Part shown: positions 24,018 through 35,719 of the stretch, in pieces | Numbering within the stretch: the stretch's first letter is position 1 | Layout of the letters: each line of letters begins with the position of its first letter | Assembly: GCA_023213395.1 (NCBI GenBank) | Contig: CM041465.1 | Location: 129,587,741-129,651,740, forward strand | DNA: 64,000 nucleotides | Reading direction: 5' to 3' | DNA from: Cycas panzhihuaensis | Taxonomy: Eukaryota; Cycadophyta | Notes under the pieces: generated by a model | Told to the model about the DNA's origin: nothing | The model's database searches: none | Seen by the model: the letters and a program-made list of their open reading frames with translations, nothing else | Made by a program: the position numbers and the translations under genes

Positions 24018-24695
24018 TATTTATGAGCTGTACGACGTATGGTATGAAAATATACAGAAAACACAGGTGTACGAATTCAAGAAAAAGGGGGTGCAAATGA
24101 AAGCCCTTGTTATGTAGAATCTATATCTGAAGAAATTTTCTCGAAAGTTTTTCTAGTTTGAGTAGAAATTAAGGTCAAATCCCTAACTAGCGACTAGGGT
24201 TTTTAAGCAAAAACACTTGTAACTTTCAAAAACCTCTGATAGAAAACTTAAAATCAGTCTCAAACGAAGCGTATTGAAGAGGAGAAGATTTTATGATAGG
24301 TATTACCTGGAGATTTGAAGTGAAACCAAAGAAATCTTTGGTGGAAGATCCAAACTTGCGCCCCCTGAAACTAGTGAAAAATTGCCTGAAAGACTGGTTA
24401 TTTGCAGTCAATCTTTGGAGAAAGATGGACGGCCTTGATGAGACGAGTCTTTTGGTAAATTTTCAAGTGATTCTGAGCACTTTGAAAATTTTGGCCTGTA
24501 CAACCCATACTTGTCCGTACATGTCTATACAATGTCTGCTCTATCCATACTTTGTCTGCTTGATAATTGATTGACAATCTGCTTCAATATTAGACTTGGC
24601 CTTCCTTGATTTATCTCAAAACCTCTAACTAGTTCTTCTTCAGAAATCTTACAGAGTTTGTATCTAGGCGAGCAATTTGCCTTGCTGTGATACCA
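24018..24695 (-). other. Copia-A leader and tRNA-Met primer-binding site
   Basis: On the minus strand TGGTATCACAGCAAG (24681-24695) follows the LTR directly. The leader down to the gag start is about 660 bp, with no domain. A similar leader occurs at 62900-63458 before the second Copia-A-like copy. Confidence 0.8.
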
Positions 24696-24889
24696 TGTAA
24701 AACTCACAAATGATCAATGTCATTAATGAGGGAGAACCCTCTATAGATAATAGTACAACATACAAGAGTTTTGGACAAGGCTCAATGCATGAGTGCCACT
24801 TATCAGAAGGGGGAAGATGACACATAACCCTTACGATGGTACATTAAAGAAATGTGTTATGAGTCCTAGATAAAACACTACTCCTAACA
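24696..24889 (-). repeat. Copia-A 5' LTR
   Basis: 194 bp, pairs with 19642-19845. Confidence 0.92.
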
Positions 24890-26096
24890 GTAAGACCATT
24901 TGACCCATCTATTTTGTTTATCACCGGTGTAGTTTCTTAGGTATGTCTCTAAACATTTGCTCACCGTTTATATTTGTTTGTTGGTCTAGGGATGGTATAT
25001 TGTGCTTGTGTTTATTTCTGTGCCTATTATTCGAAAGAATTATTGTTAGAAGTTGCTTTGTGAGCTTGGGGTCCTATTGCAAACTATTTTTTTGGGTATC
25101 CCATGGAGTTGATATATTACTTTTGTGAATAATTCTACTATTTAAGGTGCTTTGTTCATTGAATTGGTTAGTATGAAGTGGGCATATTTGGTTAGTATAC
25201 TGACTACCATGAATATTACATCTTTCCCATCGCAGAGGGGAAGTATTTGTAATGAAGTCTATGGATATGTCTTCCCATTTTTGATTTGGCATGGGAAGGG
25301 GTTGTAATAGGCTCGGCGTTGGTATTGTTTCAAGTTTTTGTCATTGGCATGTATCACACTCTGCCTCATACTTCTCTATTGTTTGTTTCATTCTTGGCCA
25401 AAATAAGATGCTTTTGATGTTAGTATGCAATTTTATTCTTCTAATTTGTCATGTTGCTAGATTGTCATGGAATTCTCATAGTATTTTATTTATGAAAGGA
25501 GACCCTTATAGTATAAAGACATGATCGTTATAGAAGATAATTCCATTCCTTTATTCCTAGTTAGGCATTTGTGCCCTTGTTTGAATTTTTGCAATGATAG
25601 ATGTGACCTCAAAAATATTCATGGTAATGGTCTTGGATTTTCTTTCTTCAACCTAGTTCGAAGATTGTCGTGGCCGATATTGATGCTTCATCATGTTTTC
25701 TAGATAAGGTATTTATAATTACACTTCTTATGCCCTTTTTGTATACGATCTCAAAGCCAAAGTCTTGAATCTTGTCTATCTATTTCCATTGCTCCTTTGA
25801 CAAGTTGGGTTGTTGTAATAAGTATGAGGTTACTTTGGCAAATTTTAACTATAAGGTTGTCGCCGAACAATATTGCCACCATTTCTGCATGGTATGTATT
25901 ATGGCTAGAATGTCTTTTTTATAGATAGGGAGCCTTCTTTTTCTATCACTTAACCTCCTACTTTTGAATGATATTGGGTGGTTATTTTGCACTAGGCTTG
26001 CTTTAATATTTATGCCAAACACATCACATTTTAAGACAAATGGTTCGTCGAAGTTTGGTGTGGCTAAGATTGGGGTTGTTGTCATTACTTGTTTAA
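24890..26096 (-). pseudogene. Chromovirus RNase H and integrase piece
   Basis: Minus strand: 25849-26085 reads MTTTPILATPNFDEPFVLKC and then ISFKSRRLSDRKRRL, the RT/RNase H boundary and RNase H start. After a degraded stretch, 25074-25292 reads MPNQKWEDISIDFIT, the start of the integrase core. Near 24890-24960 the core continues and is cut by Copia-A. The right edge at 26096 is the Copia-B insertion site. Stops are frequent. Confidence 0.8.
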
Positions 26097-26617
26097 TGTT
26101 AAACCTTATGTTTACATGTTTAAGCTAATGTACTTTATCATTGTTGTATTATTGTACTTATGGGGTGACTTATCACTTAAGTGATAAAGTGCACACCCGC
26201 ATTCTTTTTTAGTGACATGACATTGTGGCTTAATGGTCAAACTGACGCTTATGTACTTTTGCTCACTTGAGAGCCCAAAGGACACATGTCGGATGTTTGA
26301 CAGTTGTCAAACATCCAACACCTTAGGTCTCTCCTCCAACTCTATATATATTGAGACCAATTCTCATGTATCTCATATGGAGTGTAACACTGTTATGCTG
26401 CCAGTTTGCTATTCAAGCTATCATTCATATTTGAAGATTGGACCAATTCCATCTCCTCCATATTGATATTGTTTTGCTTATGCTTGTTTATGATTATGCT
26501 TTGCTATCTTTCTCATTTCAATATTTCCTCACCTAGATGCTAAACATCTCACTTCATGAGTAGATTGTTACTCCTTTTTATATCCTATTTCTTGTAGGCT
26601 GAATGCCCTTTCTAACA
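26097..26617 (+). repeat. Copia-B 5' LTR
   Basis: 521 bp, TGTTAAACC to TTTCTAACA, matching 35720-36247 and the partial copy at 63459-64000. TATA-like CTCTATATATATTGAGACC near 26340. A segment after CACATGT (about 26285) is variable in length between the three copies. Confidence 0.95.
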
Positions 26618-27674
26618 TTTGGTATTAGAGCAATTGAAATGTGTCTTTCTGCTCTATTTTTTTCTTGATCTAGTGAGGTTTTTCAAACCCTTGGTGACGA
26701 CCTTCACACTCTGAAGGCGATCAAAGGCCTATTTGACTGATTTTTTGTAGATTTAAGCATTCTATGGCTATTTACAGGTTGTGGATTATCTATTTCATGT
26801 TTTGAATTTTTTTTTAATATATCTTGTTGGGTGCAATACTATTTGCTGTTACAAACAGTGATTACTTTTGAAAAATAAATTATTTTGTTGAAGTGTTTCT
26901 CTCAAATTTGCAAAAGGTAGAGAGATCAAACTCAAATCTGCCCACTTGAGGCCAAAAGATCTCACTCTGTCTTAGATCTACTTATTGAGAACAAGGAGTT
27001 TGTTGTTACAAACCCTTATTGGGTGCCCCTTGTTGAAATCCACTCTCTGCAGTGGAAACTCTTCTAAGTTTATTGTTGGTTGTCCTTCTTTTGTTTATTG
27101 AGTAGTGCCTGAATAGTCCTCCTTAGCTCTTGCCTGTGTCTAACTGTTGGGCGTCACTTGACATTAGGTGGCTTTAAAATTCAAGTGCAACACTTCATAC
27201 TGAGTTCTGCTCCTCTCTGGAGATTGGACTGATCCTCAACGGGTCCCACGTCACCTCCCATGTGATCGAATGTCACTCTAATTGTTGCGTAGCTCTCTCC
27301 GTCCACAACTGTCCGTGCGCCTCTCAACACAATCGAACGACCCGCGCTCACTCTATGCAAGGTGAAATCCATCAAAGCACCCCTGAATTCCATCGTACGG
27401 TAATTGCAAAGCAAGATCCAGTGCCATTTTCTCGATTGGATTGATTGATCAAAAGAAATTTCGATATGTTCAATCAATTTATCCGTCGCAGGTGTGCTGT
27501 CGTAATTGAAGTTTTGAAAAAATTTCAAATTTCACATTTACATTATAACTTTAGGTTATACAAATAAGAATATTCTTCTTTTAATCTTTTCATTTACCTA
27601 AAGTTTCTTTTTTAAGTGTCATTCAAATGATATTTAATCATTAAATGACCTTTGTACTCACTTTTATTTATCTT
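26618..27674 (+). other. Copia-B leader, first part, with primer-binding site
   Basis: TGGTATTAGAGC at 26620-26631, then non-coding leader. A CpG-richer island at 27180-27540 stands out against the AT-rich surroundings and is described separately. The leader resumes at 30937 after Copia-N. Confidence 0.8.
27181..27528 (-). CDS. Unidentified 115-residue antisense open frame, possibly a captured gene fragment
   Basis: I do not recognise this protein. The minus-strand frame is open for 115 residues, includes WHWILLCNYRTMEFRGALMD and RVTFDHMGGDVGP, and lies in a locally CpG-containing block unlike the neighbouring leader, where CpG is scarce. It sits between the Copia-B primer site and the Copia-N insertion, where other LTR elements sometimes carry captured host exons. 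There is no clear start context, and expression is unknown. It could equally be chance openness of leader sequence. Confidence 0.3.
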   Translation of the reverse strand: MKFFQNFNYDSTPATDKLIEHIEISFDQSIQSRKWHWILLCNYRTMEFRGALMDFTLHRVSAGRSIVLRGARTVVDGESYATIRVTFDHMGGDVGPVEDQSNLQRGAELSMKCCT

Positions 27675-27876
27675 TGTTGGATATAATGTTTTATCTAGAG
27701 ACCCACTTTGTATGTAACTTAAGACACTCACCATTTGGACACGTGTCAGTTAGACATGTAGATGTTACATTTAGTTCCAAAGGAGTTACAACTCCAACTT
27801 GTATAAATTTCCATTCAGTTGATCAATAAGTATTGAACCATTGAGTTCTATTCATCTGTGTCTTAGAATTCTATCA
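27675..27876 (+). repeat. Copia-N 5' LTR
   Basis: 202 bp, TGTTGGATATAATG to AATTCTATCA. Pairs with 30730-30931. Confidence 0.95.
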
Positions 27877-28579
27877 TGGTATCAAAGCAGGTCATCTTGT
27901 CTGATTGAGAGAGGGTTGTGCCAGTGATTCAAGTTGTGTCCAAGCAAGATAGAGTTAGAATAACTATGTGAAAGACTGAAGAAGTTCAGAAGGCAAGAAG
28001 GAGGCAGCTGAAAGCCCACCCGTAATCAAAACAAAGGAGAGAAGAATTTTGACTGTATGCGGACACGATGCAGAACCGTCTGAGACAAAAATCGAAGTGC
28101 TCAGAATGAGCTGAAATTTGGCCAAAAGGTAGATCAGACCATCCTCGTCATCTTTCTCTCGCACGAAGTCATCAGGAGCCGTTTCGAAGGGGTTTTACCC
28201 AGTTTTCAGAAGGGCGTGGGTCTTGAGACATAGGTACCCAAAATCCTTAGTTTTCTCTCGATTTTCTCTCTGAAAACGTTCATAAACTCTCTGTATACTC
28301 TGTACGCCCCCATTGTGACTGATTTTGACCGATTTAAATGAGTGATTTGATTGATATGAGCATTTTTCTCAAAAAAACCTAGCCGCCAAGATTGCTTTTC
28401 AGGCTGTTTTTCTCCCAAACCAGGGACTGCCTTAGAAAAATAATTTCAGATCTGGAATCCTCTCGCCTCCAGCTTTCTTTTGAGGTATAGTTTGCCTTCA
28501 TCCGTACACCTTCCGTACCGTACAAAAGTCCGTACCGTTGTACGTCCTAGGACGTCTGCAACTTGTTTTTTGTGTCCAT
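27877..28579 (+). other. Copia-N leader and primer-binding site
   Basis: TGGTATCAAAGC at 27877-27888 (initiator tRNA-Met type), then about 690 bp of untranslated leader with no domain, running to the gag ATG at 28581. Confidence 0.8.
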
Positions 28580-28580
28580 A

Positions 28581-29651
28581 ATGTCTTCTTCTATCTTGGC
28601 TCTCTCTGATTCAGACAAGCTCACTGATAACAACTACCATATATGGAAAATCAAAATAGAAACCCTTCCGAGAGCCAAAAATGCTTGGCAAATAGCTCTT
28701 GAAAAGGAAGACAAGCCTAAAACAATTTGGGCGGATCTAACAAGTCTGGGAAGAGCAGGATAGTGCTAGAGTAATAGTGCTTAAGTTATCCATTTCGACT
28801 CGCTACTTGTGTATGTGGAAAACTTAACCACTCTGCTGAAATGGAAGTGCTTTGAGAAATTGTATGGTCAAAAGAATAAAGCTAGAATAGTGGCACTCAA
28901 GGAGGAATTATTTAAGATACACATGAAAGAAACTGAAACTGTGATTGAATTCATGCACAAAGTCATATCCTTGCAGAATGATCTACTTAGTGCAGGATCT
29001 GCAATTTCGATTCGAATGGTTGAAATGATAGCCAGTAAATTGCCTAAATCCTTCGATGTCACAATTAACACTATTACAAATAATGATCAGATAGCAACAA
29101 TGACATTGGACACACTCACAGGACTACTCCTAAGGCAGGAACAAAGAAATAGAAGATATGAAGACTCTGCAGAACTTGAAGATGCCTTTGTATCCAGACC
29201 AAATCTGGGAACCAGGGGAAGAAGCAGAGGACGAGGAAGGGCTCCAGAGTTCAGAGCCCAGTCACGAGGAAGATGGCAAGATTCGCGAGGAAGAGGACGC
29301 ATCTCAGCGCCAAGACTGTGCTACAACTGTGATAAGACCGGTCATTTTGCAAGTTCCTGTAGAGCATTTGACCTATGTTATCATTGTGGCCAAGCAAGAC
29401 ACTTTCCATACCAATGCCCAACTAGGAGAGCTGACATTCAGAAAGGTAAAAGACCCATGGGCAATTACAACAAGGAACAAAATGAAGAAGAAGAGGAGGA
29501 GATCGCATTCATCGTTGCTCTTGCCGCATCTCTCCAAGATAAAGACCTGTGGTACATCGACTCAGGAGCATCGCGTCACATGACCAGCCGGGAGGAGTGG
29601 TTCAAACCTTGCGACCTTATGCCTCGGACAAATCATGGAGCTAGGGGATAA
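28581..29651 (+). pseudogene. Copia-N gag and protease
   Basis: The gag start at ATG 28581 reads MSSSILALSDSDKLTDNNYH. After a frameshift near 28750 the frame 28809-29651 is open for 280 residues: gag body, an RG-rich stretch (about residues 130-165), two complete CX2CX4HX4C knuckles (CYNCDKTGHFASSC and CYHCGQARHFPYQC), an acidic run, then the protease loop YIDSGASRHMTS with the catalytic D-S-G intact. It is the best preserved gag in the window; the single shift may be its main lesion. Confidence 0.85.
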
Positions 29652-30709
29652 ATATCCCTCAACATCAAGGGTGTAGGAACCATTCTCAGAGAACCGCAAG
29701 GTAGCATCAAAAATTGGAAATGTGTTGTTAGTTCGACATAAAGATGAATCTTCCGTGTATCCCAACTTGGAAAAAAGGGTCCGAGAACTGCTTTGATGAA
29801 AAGGATATTGTTATATCCTTGACATGAAAAATAATGGCCATGTAATTGCAAAGGGGATAGAAAGTAATGACCAGTATAGATTGCTTTCATATCCCATCAC
29901 CGCATGTTGTAAAAGCACGCACTGCTGTAAATCATAATGACAAAATGTGGCATTTCAAGTATGGACACCTTCCATTAGACAAATTAAAAAAAATGAAAAA
30001 GGAAGGTTTAGTTGATGGACTCCCATCAATCACTTCAGATAATTTTGTATGTAAAAGTTGCTAATCAGGGAAGCAGCAAAGATTGCCCTTCAAGGAAAGC
30101 AAATGGCGAGCCCAAAAGAAACTAGAACTTATTCACACTGATATATGTGGACCGCTCACTCCGCACTCCATCAACGGATGAAGATACTAAGGTATTTGAA
30201 GGGAACAACAGAACTAAAGTTGACATATCCAAAGGAGAATACAACTCAGTTAATCGGATACTGTGACTCAAATTGGGCAGGTGACAAGGAACAAAGAAAA
30301 TCCACCAGTGGACATTGCTTCTTCCTTGGATCAGCTCCTATCTCCTGGAGCAGTAAGAAGCAAGCCACTGTGGCCCTATCATCCACAGAAGTAGAGTACA
30401 AGTCAGCTGTCAGTGCCACCACAGAAGCAGTTTGGTTGAGGTAACTTCTTCAGGATCTAAATCTATCTCAACAAGAAGCCACTATACTCCATTGTGACAA
30501 TCAGAGTGCAATCAAGATTGCAAAGAACCCAGTACTGCATGCCAGAACAAAACACATTGAGGTGCATCAACACTTCATCCGAGAAAAGATTCAAAGTAAG
30601 GAAATCAATCTTGTGTACTGCCCAACTTCAGATCAAGTGGCTGACATTCTGACCAAGCCTTTGGGCAAAGACAAATTTCAAATTATCAGAGAGAAAATAG
30701 GATTAACTG
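29652..30709 (+). pseudogene. Copia-N integrase N-terminus fused to RNase H by internal deletion
   Basis: 29867-30064 shows the integrase zinc domain (MWHFKYGHLPLDKL, NFVCKSC). Immediately after the LELIHTDICGPLTP-equivalent at about 30120-30165, the sequence switches to RT end/RNase H (ILRYLKGT, then IGYCDSNWAGDKEQRKSTSG, then VALSSTEVEYKSA). The integrase core and RT palm are absent. RNase H runs on to about 30709 with CDNQSAIKIAKNP and ARTKHIEVHQHFI. Confidence 0.85.
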
Positions 30710-30729
30710 GATAAAACATTAAGAGAGGG

Positions 30730-30931
30730 TGTTGGATATAATGTTTTATCTAGAGACCCACTTTGTATGTAACTTAAGACACTCACCACTTGGACACGTG
30801 TCAGTTAGACATGTAGTGGTTACATTTAGTTCCAAAGGAGTTACAACTCCAACTTGTATAAATTTCCATTCAGTTGATCAATAAGTATTGAACCATTCAG
30901 TTCTATTCATCTGTGTCTTAGAATTCTATCA
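30730..30931 (+). repeat. Copia-N 3' LTR
   Basis: 202 bp. A 12-bp inverted repeat, GATAAAACATTA (30710-30721) and TAATGTTTTATC (30739-30750), brackets the tract/LTR junction. Confidence 0.95.
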
Positions 30932-30936
30932 ATCTT

Positions 30937-31904
30937 TTGAGTTCACTACACATTTAGAAAAATTTGCATGTGTGATAAGTGACTCAAACAAGTGATTTTA
31001 AGCCCTTTTTATCATCATTCAGTGAAAATTTTCACTATTTTAATGTTTTTCCTAAGGCTTCTTGCATGGTGACCACCTTGCCCTAGTAAAAAAGGAGCCA
31101 AAAAAAAAAACACTTTTTAATAAAAATCACTTGTTTTTTTAGAGGCTGGTTAGGACTATTTAATGTCCTAACACATTGGAGTTCTTGTCTACTCTTGCAA
31201 AGAGACTTATTTTTTATCATTAAGTGGTCGTTTTCTTATTAAACGGAACCCACTTGCAGCACCACATCAAGCAAAGTTCATTTTTTACTTGGTTTTTTTT
31301 TAACACTTTTTGTTATTTTAAGTGTTTTGTAAAACACTCAATGTGTTGTTTTTGATGTACTTAGTTGCTTCTCCTTGGAGCCTTATTTATAAGTTGTTTA
31401 TAAAGCATTTATAGCAAGAATATCATCCAAGTAAAAATCTACTTATAGTCAACTCAAACTTCATAAAAATTGACTTTAAAATCTTGTGGGAGATGCTAAA
31501 ATAAGGTTAAGTCCTTGCCTCTAAAATAACCTTAAGCTTGGTGCATTCCTAAGGGGATCAACCGACCGTATGGTTAGTGTACGACAATTGAGGTTTCTTG
31601 AGGAAAAGGAGGTTCAAAAAGGGTGTTATTGGGGTTATGAATCCCAGGGAAAACATTGTATGTCCATGCAGATCAATCCTACCTACTTTGTTCTAGATTT
31701 GACTTGGTCAACTGTTGGATTTCTTTATAGATCAGAATTGGACCAACTCTATAGCTTAGTCCTTCACCCCTGATCATTCTCTTCAGTTGTTGGATCTTTT
31801 AGTAAGATCAGGACTATTGGCTTATTAGAAGGTGGAACTTGAGTGACAACAACTTAGAGTCTCCAAGTTCATCTACTAGCTTCAAGAGTTTTTTCAACTT
31901 CGAC
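30937..31904 (+). other. Copia-B leader, second part
   Basis: AT-rich non-coding sequence between the Copia-N target site and the Copia-B gag ATG. Poly(A) and poly(T) runs occur near 31100 and 31290. A 67-residue open run at 31570-31773 has no motif. Confidence 0.6.
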
Positions 31905-32906
31905 ATGGCTGCTATTAACATGCTTAATGCATGCACCATAAAATTAACCAAATAAGATAATTATTAGGAATAGAAGCGTCAAACACAAAATCTTTTGATT
32001 ATGAACAAATTTTGGGCATATGTTTTTGGAAGGATCTCCAAACCTGTACTTGTGCAAAGTGAAGTTGATAAAAATGCTGTTATCTAGCCTGATCTAGTTA
32101 TTGTTGCTGCTTGAGAAGCTAAGGATGAAATAGCCTTAGCCTTTTTGCATATGATTGTTGATGTCAATGTAAATCAGAATATTGCTTGTGCTAAAACATC
32201 TAAGGAAGCATGGGACACTTTGTCCTCTTTGTATGAAAGGTGAGATGAAGCTCGCATAATGATGATTGAGGCCAAATTGTACTCTTTGAAATTTGTGAAG
32301 CCAATGTTGGCATTCTTTTCTTCAATCAAAGAGATATATAATGAGTTAAATACTCTAGGCAAACCTGCTTCCAGGGCTGAGCTTGTAATGACAACTTTGC
32401 ATGTGTTGCCCAAAGATTATAATGGATTTATTTCATCTATTACACGAGATGGTTCACTTGCTTTAGTAACTTTCAATCAACTTGAAAGTTTACTTTTTTA
32501 AGAGGAACAAATTTACATAGGGGAGGATGAAGAGTTATCTACATCAGGAGCGTTTACAACCAAGCTAAAAGCTAAACAGGGTTCCAAACCTTCACTACAC
32601 GAACAATTTAGAAACATGAACATTGGCTCATCAAAGCCCAATGTGATATGTCATTATTGTGGCAAAGTAGGCCACATAACTCCTAAATACAGAGAAAAGT
32701 AAGTAGATCTACAATAGTCTCACCAACAACAGCCATGTCAATAGTAGACACGACATCAACAGCCTCGTCAACAATTCGAGCAACAGTAGCACTTCCAGTA
32801 ATAGCAACAACCCCCTCAACCAAATCGAGGTGCTTATCGAGGAGGTGAAAGAGGAAGGTGGGGGGGTTTCAGAGGTGGCAATCAGCGCCACACAAACTAA
32901 TTTGTA
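31905..32906 (+). pseudogene. Copia-B gag
   Basis: From ATG 31905 (MAAINMLNACT). The gag body has SKEAWDTLSSLYER near 32200-32240 and 32259-32501 (LNTLGKPASRAELVMTTLHV, LPKDYNGFISSI). A single zinc knuckle near 32655-32700, CHYCGKVGHITPKY, has lost its last Cys. A Gln-rich tail (32710-32840) and a Gly/Arg patch follow. Several stops occur. Confidence 0.8.
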
Positions 32907-32939
32907 GATGAAGATAAGCTATTTTGTGCTTATCATAAT

Positions 32940-33206
32940 TCAGAAGCCGATCACACATGGATCATAGGTTCAGGGGCAGCTCGTCATATGATAGGTAGTG
33001 AAGAACTCCTATATGACATCAAAGAAGGAGGCGACCAATCAGTCACATTTAGCAACAACGAATCTATTAGGATTTCAGGTATAAGGAAAATTGGCTCTTT
33101 TCACTCAGTAGCCAATCTTGTTTCCACATTTCACACTGGAGATGCTTATCTTATTCTTTCAATGGAGAAGCGTTTGTTATTTGTTAGTCAACTCGACAGA
33201 CAATAG
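32940..33206 (+). pseudogene. Copia-B protease
   Basis: TWIIGSGAARHMIG near 32955-32995 is the protease loop, with the catalytic Asp replaced by Gly (GSGA for DSGA), so it would be inactive even without the stop at 33206. The frame continues as SVTFSNNESIRISGIRKIG. Confidence 0.8.
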
Positions 33207-34290
33207 ATGAGCATTTTGTTTAAAAGTGGGAAGTGCATCATTAGTGACAAGTATGATCAGGTGGTAGTCATTGGTCATGAAGATCATGGACTTCCCAAAA
33301 TGGATGCAACTAATATCACACTTGATACTCCATACTATGTCACACAAAGCATGTCAAAGATTCAACTTTGGCATCAACATCTAGACCACTTGAGCTTAGA
33401 TAATATCAAGATGATGGTCACAAAGAACATGGTGCATGGACTTCCAAGGCTATATGGTTCAAAGTGTTTTTGTGAAGCTTGTATTATGGGGACTCAGCAT
33501 CGACAACCTTTTCCTAAAGGCAATTCATGGTGTGCATTTCAACCCTTGCAGTTGATCCACTCAGATTTATGTGGACCCATGTCCACAACATCTTTTGGAG
33601 GAGCATTGTACTACATTTCTTTCATAGATGACTTTTCACATAAAGTTTGGGTCTATTTCATTAGGTAGAAATCTGATGCATTTCAAAGGTCTATTTCATT
33701 AGGTAGAAATCTGATGCATTTTAAAAATTCAAAGAATTCAAGCTAGAAGTGTAAAATGAATCTGGTTATTCAATCAAGATTCTAACATCGGATAATGGAG
33801 GTGAATTTACCTCAAAGGAGTTCATCTAATTTTGTAAGGACAATGGAATTCAGAGACAACTCACTAGTCCACATACTCAACAAAATAGAGTTTCAAAGCG
33901 AATGAACGAGACTTTGGCAAATAAATCCAAAGCCATGATGCATGCTAAAGGACTGCCTTGAGTATATTAGGCAGAAGCATTCCACACAGCTACCTATGTG
34001 GCAAATAGGAGTTCTACATCTACAGTCACCAACATCACATTAGAGGATTCTTGGTCTAGCAAAATGCCAACTGTTAGCCATTTGAGGACCTTTAGGTGCA
34101 TTGCATATATGCATTATCCCCAATCAACAAAGTTCAAAGTTAGATAAAAATAGTTTCAAATATATTGTTGTAGGCTATGCAATTCACAACAAGGCATACA
34201 AATTGTATGATCCCATTGCTAGGAAAATGCATCTCTCAAGAGATGTTATCTTTGTTGAAGAAGGTCATAAGGAGTTGAATTTGGTAGAAT
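33207..34290 (+). pseudogene. Copia-B integrase
   Basis: The zinc domain (LWHQHLDHLSLDN, CFCEACIMGTQHRQPF) at about 33365-33510 keeps all ligands. The core starts LQLIHSDLCGPMS and YYISFIDDFSHKVWVYF. A 38-bp tandem duplication at 33650-33725 shifts the frame. The core then continues in other frames with TSDNGGEFTSKEF (about 33785-33825). 34101-34364 gives the C-terminal FKYIVVGYAIHNKAYKLYDP. Confidence 0.85.
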
Positions 34291-35207
34291 CGCCTAAACA
34301 CAAACAGGCAATCGGTTGCAAATGGGTTTACAAAACCAAATTCCATTCTGATGGTACACTTTAGTGCCAAAAGGCACGACTTGTTGTGAAGGGTTTTAAA
34401 CAGAAAGAAGGCATTGATTATGAGAAGACCTTTGCACCTGTTGCAAATATGAACACCATCAGAATCATCTTGACCTTGGCTGCTCAATGTAAATGGCAAA
34501 TTTATCAGATGGACGTGAAGAGCACCTTCCTCAACAACGATCTTCGAGAGGAGATATATTTGGAGCAACCTCCTAGATACAAAATACAAGGCAAAGAACA
34601 TCTTGTTTGTTGCATCAAAAAGGCATTGCATGGCTTGAAACAAGCCCCAAGAGCATGGTAATAAAACATTGATGACTATTTCTTGAGACATGGATATCAT
34701 TGATCCACATTAGATCCTAACTTATACATTAAAGTTGGGAAGGACAATGCTATTTTTATTGTCTTGTATGTTGATGACTTAGTGATCATAGGAAATAACA
34801 CTAAGATGATTGAGATTCTCCAAGGTGACCTTAAGAGAAGTTTTGAGATGACAGATCTTGGACTTCTCCATTATTGTTTAGGCTTAGAAGTATGGCAACA
34901 ACTAGGTCATCTCTTCATATCCCAAGCAAAATACTCTTGGGACATTTTGCAGTGGTTCAGAATGCAAGACTACAAACCAGTGCCTACACCAATGGAGAAT
35001 GGAACAAAACTGTCTCTCAATGAGGAAGCCGAACCTGCAAATCCCACTCTATTTCGACAACTAGTTGGTAGCCTAATCTACTTCACCAACATTAGATCGA
35101 ACATCTCATTTGTTGTAGGGATTTGTTCTAGATACATGTCTCAGCCAAATCAGAAGCATTGGAATCGAACTAAACGTATATTAAGATACATCAAAGGCAC
35201 ATTGTAG
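34291..35207 (+). pseudogene. Copia-B reverse transcriptase
   Basis: IGCKWVYKTKFHSDG at about 34310-34360, then 34386-34661 ([52 protein letters not shown]). After a stop the frame 34764-35207 reads MYVDDLVIIGNN, an intact YVDD active site, then FEMTDLGLLHYCLGLEVW and LVGSLIYFTNIRSN. Only a few stops interrupt an otherwise well kept RT. Confidence 0.88.
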
Positions 35208-35719
35208 CATGGCCTTCAGTATGTTCATAATGAGAACTTCATCTTGGAAGGGTTCTTACATTTTGATTGGGCAGGATGCCAAGATAGCTGCAGATCAACC
35301 TCAGGCCATTGCTTTACCCTTGGTTCAGGAGTTATTTCGTGGAGTTGCAAGAAGCAACCAAATGTTACCTTGTCATTCATGGAAGTAGAGTACAAAACTG
35401 CTGTCAGCGTAGCTTGTAAGGCTATTTGGATCAGATGGATTCTTGGAGAACTTGGACTTGAGCCACCAGACTATATTGAGACAATCCGAGTGTGTTCAAG
35501 TTAACCAAGAATCCTATTTTTCATGCACAGACAAAGCACATAGAGGTTCATCACCATTTCATCAGAGAACATGTTAAAAAAGGTGAGATTAACTCTACTA
35601 CAGACCTATAGAGCAGTAAACAATAGATATCTTTACCAAGCCACTTGGTAGAGAAAAGCGTATAAAATTTAGAGATAGTCTAGGTGTTTGACTTAACATT
35701 ATAAATAGTAAGGGGGGGG
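35208..35719 (+). pseudogene. Copia-B RNase H and polyprotein end
   Basis: 35244-35504 contains FDWAGCQDSCRSTSGHCFTL and VTLSFMEVEYKTAVS, the RNase H core. A frame change follows, then the ending KHIEVHHHFIRE-like stretch at about 35535-35575. The polypurine tract AGGGGGGGG at 35711-35719 ends the internal region. Confidence 0.82.

Larger units (their letters stand above)
19642..24889 (-). mobile_element. Copia-A, full-length antisense Copia retrotransposon
   Basis: LTRs lie at 19642-19845 and 24696-24889. The flanks are GTAAA (19637-19641) and GTAAG (24890-24894), a target duplication with one change. The purine tract is at about 19846-19866 (minus strand GATAAAACATTAGGAGAGGG) and the tRNA-Met primer site at 24681-24695. 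Internal order on the minus strand is leader, gag, protease, integrase, RT, RNase H, the Copia order. All frames are broken. It sits in the chromovirus integrase, whose reading resumes on both sides. Confidence 0.92.
27675..30931 (+). mobile_element. Copia-N, non-autonomous deleted Copia inside the Copia-B leader
   Basis: LTRs at 27675-27876 and 30730-30931 differ at 4 of 202 positions. They are flanked by the perfect duplication ATCTT (27670-27674 and 30932-30936). Primer site TGGTATCAAAGC at 27877-27888; purine tract at about 30722-30729. The interior keeps leader, gag, protease and the integrase N-terminus, then jumps near 30170 to the end of RT and RNase H. Most of integrase and nearly all of RT are missing. 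Lowest LTR divergence in the window. Confidence 0.95.

Noticed and set aside
32709-32891. Leu-rich minus-strand frame
   Set aside because: It is the complement of the Gln-rich gag tail of Copia-B on the plus strand.
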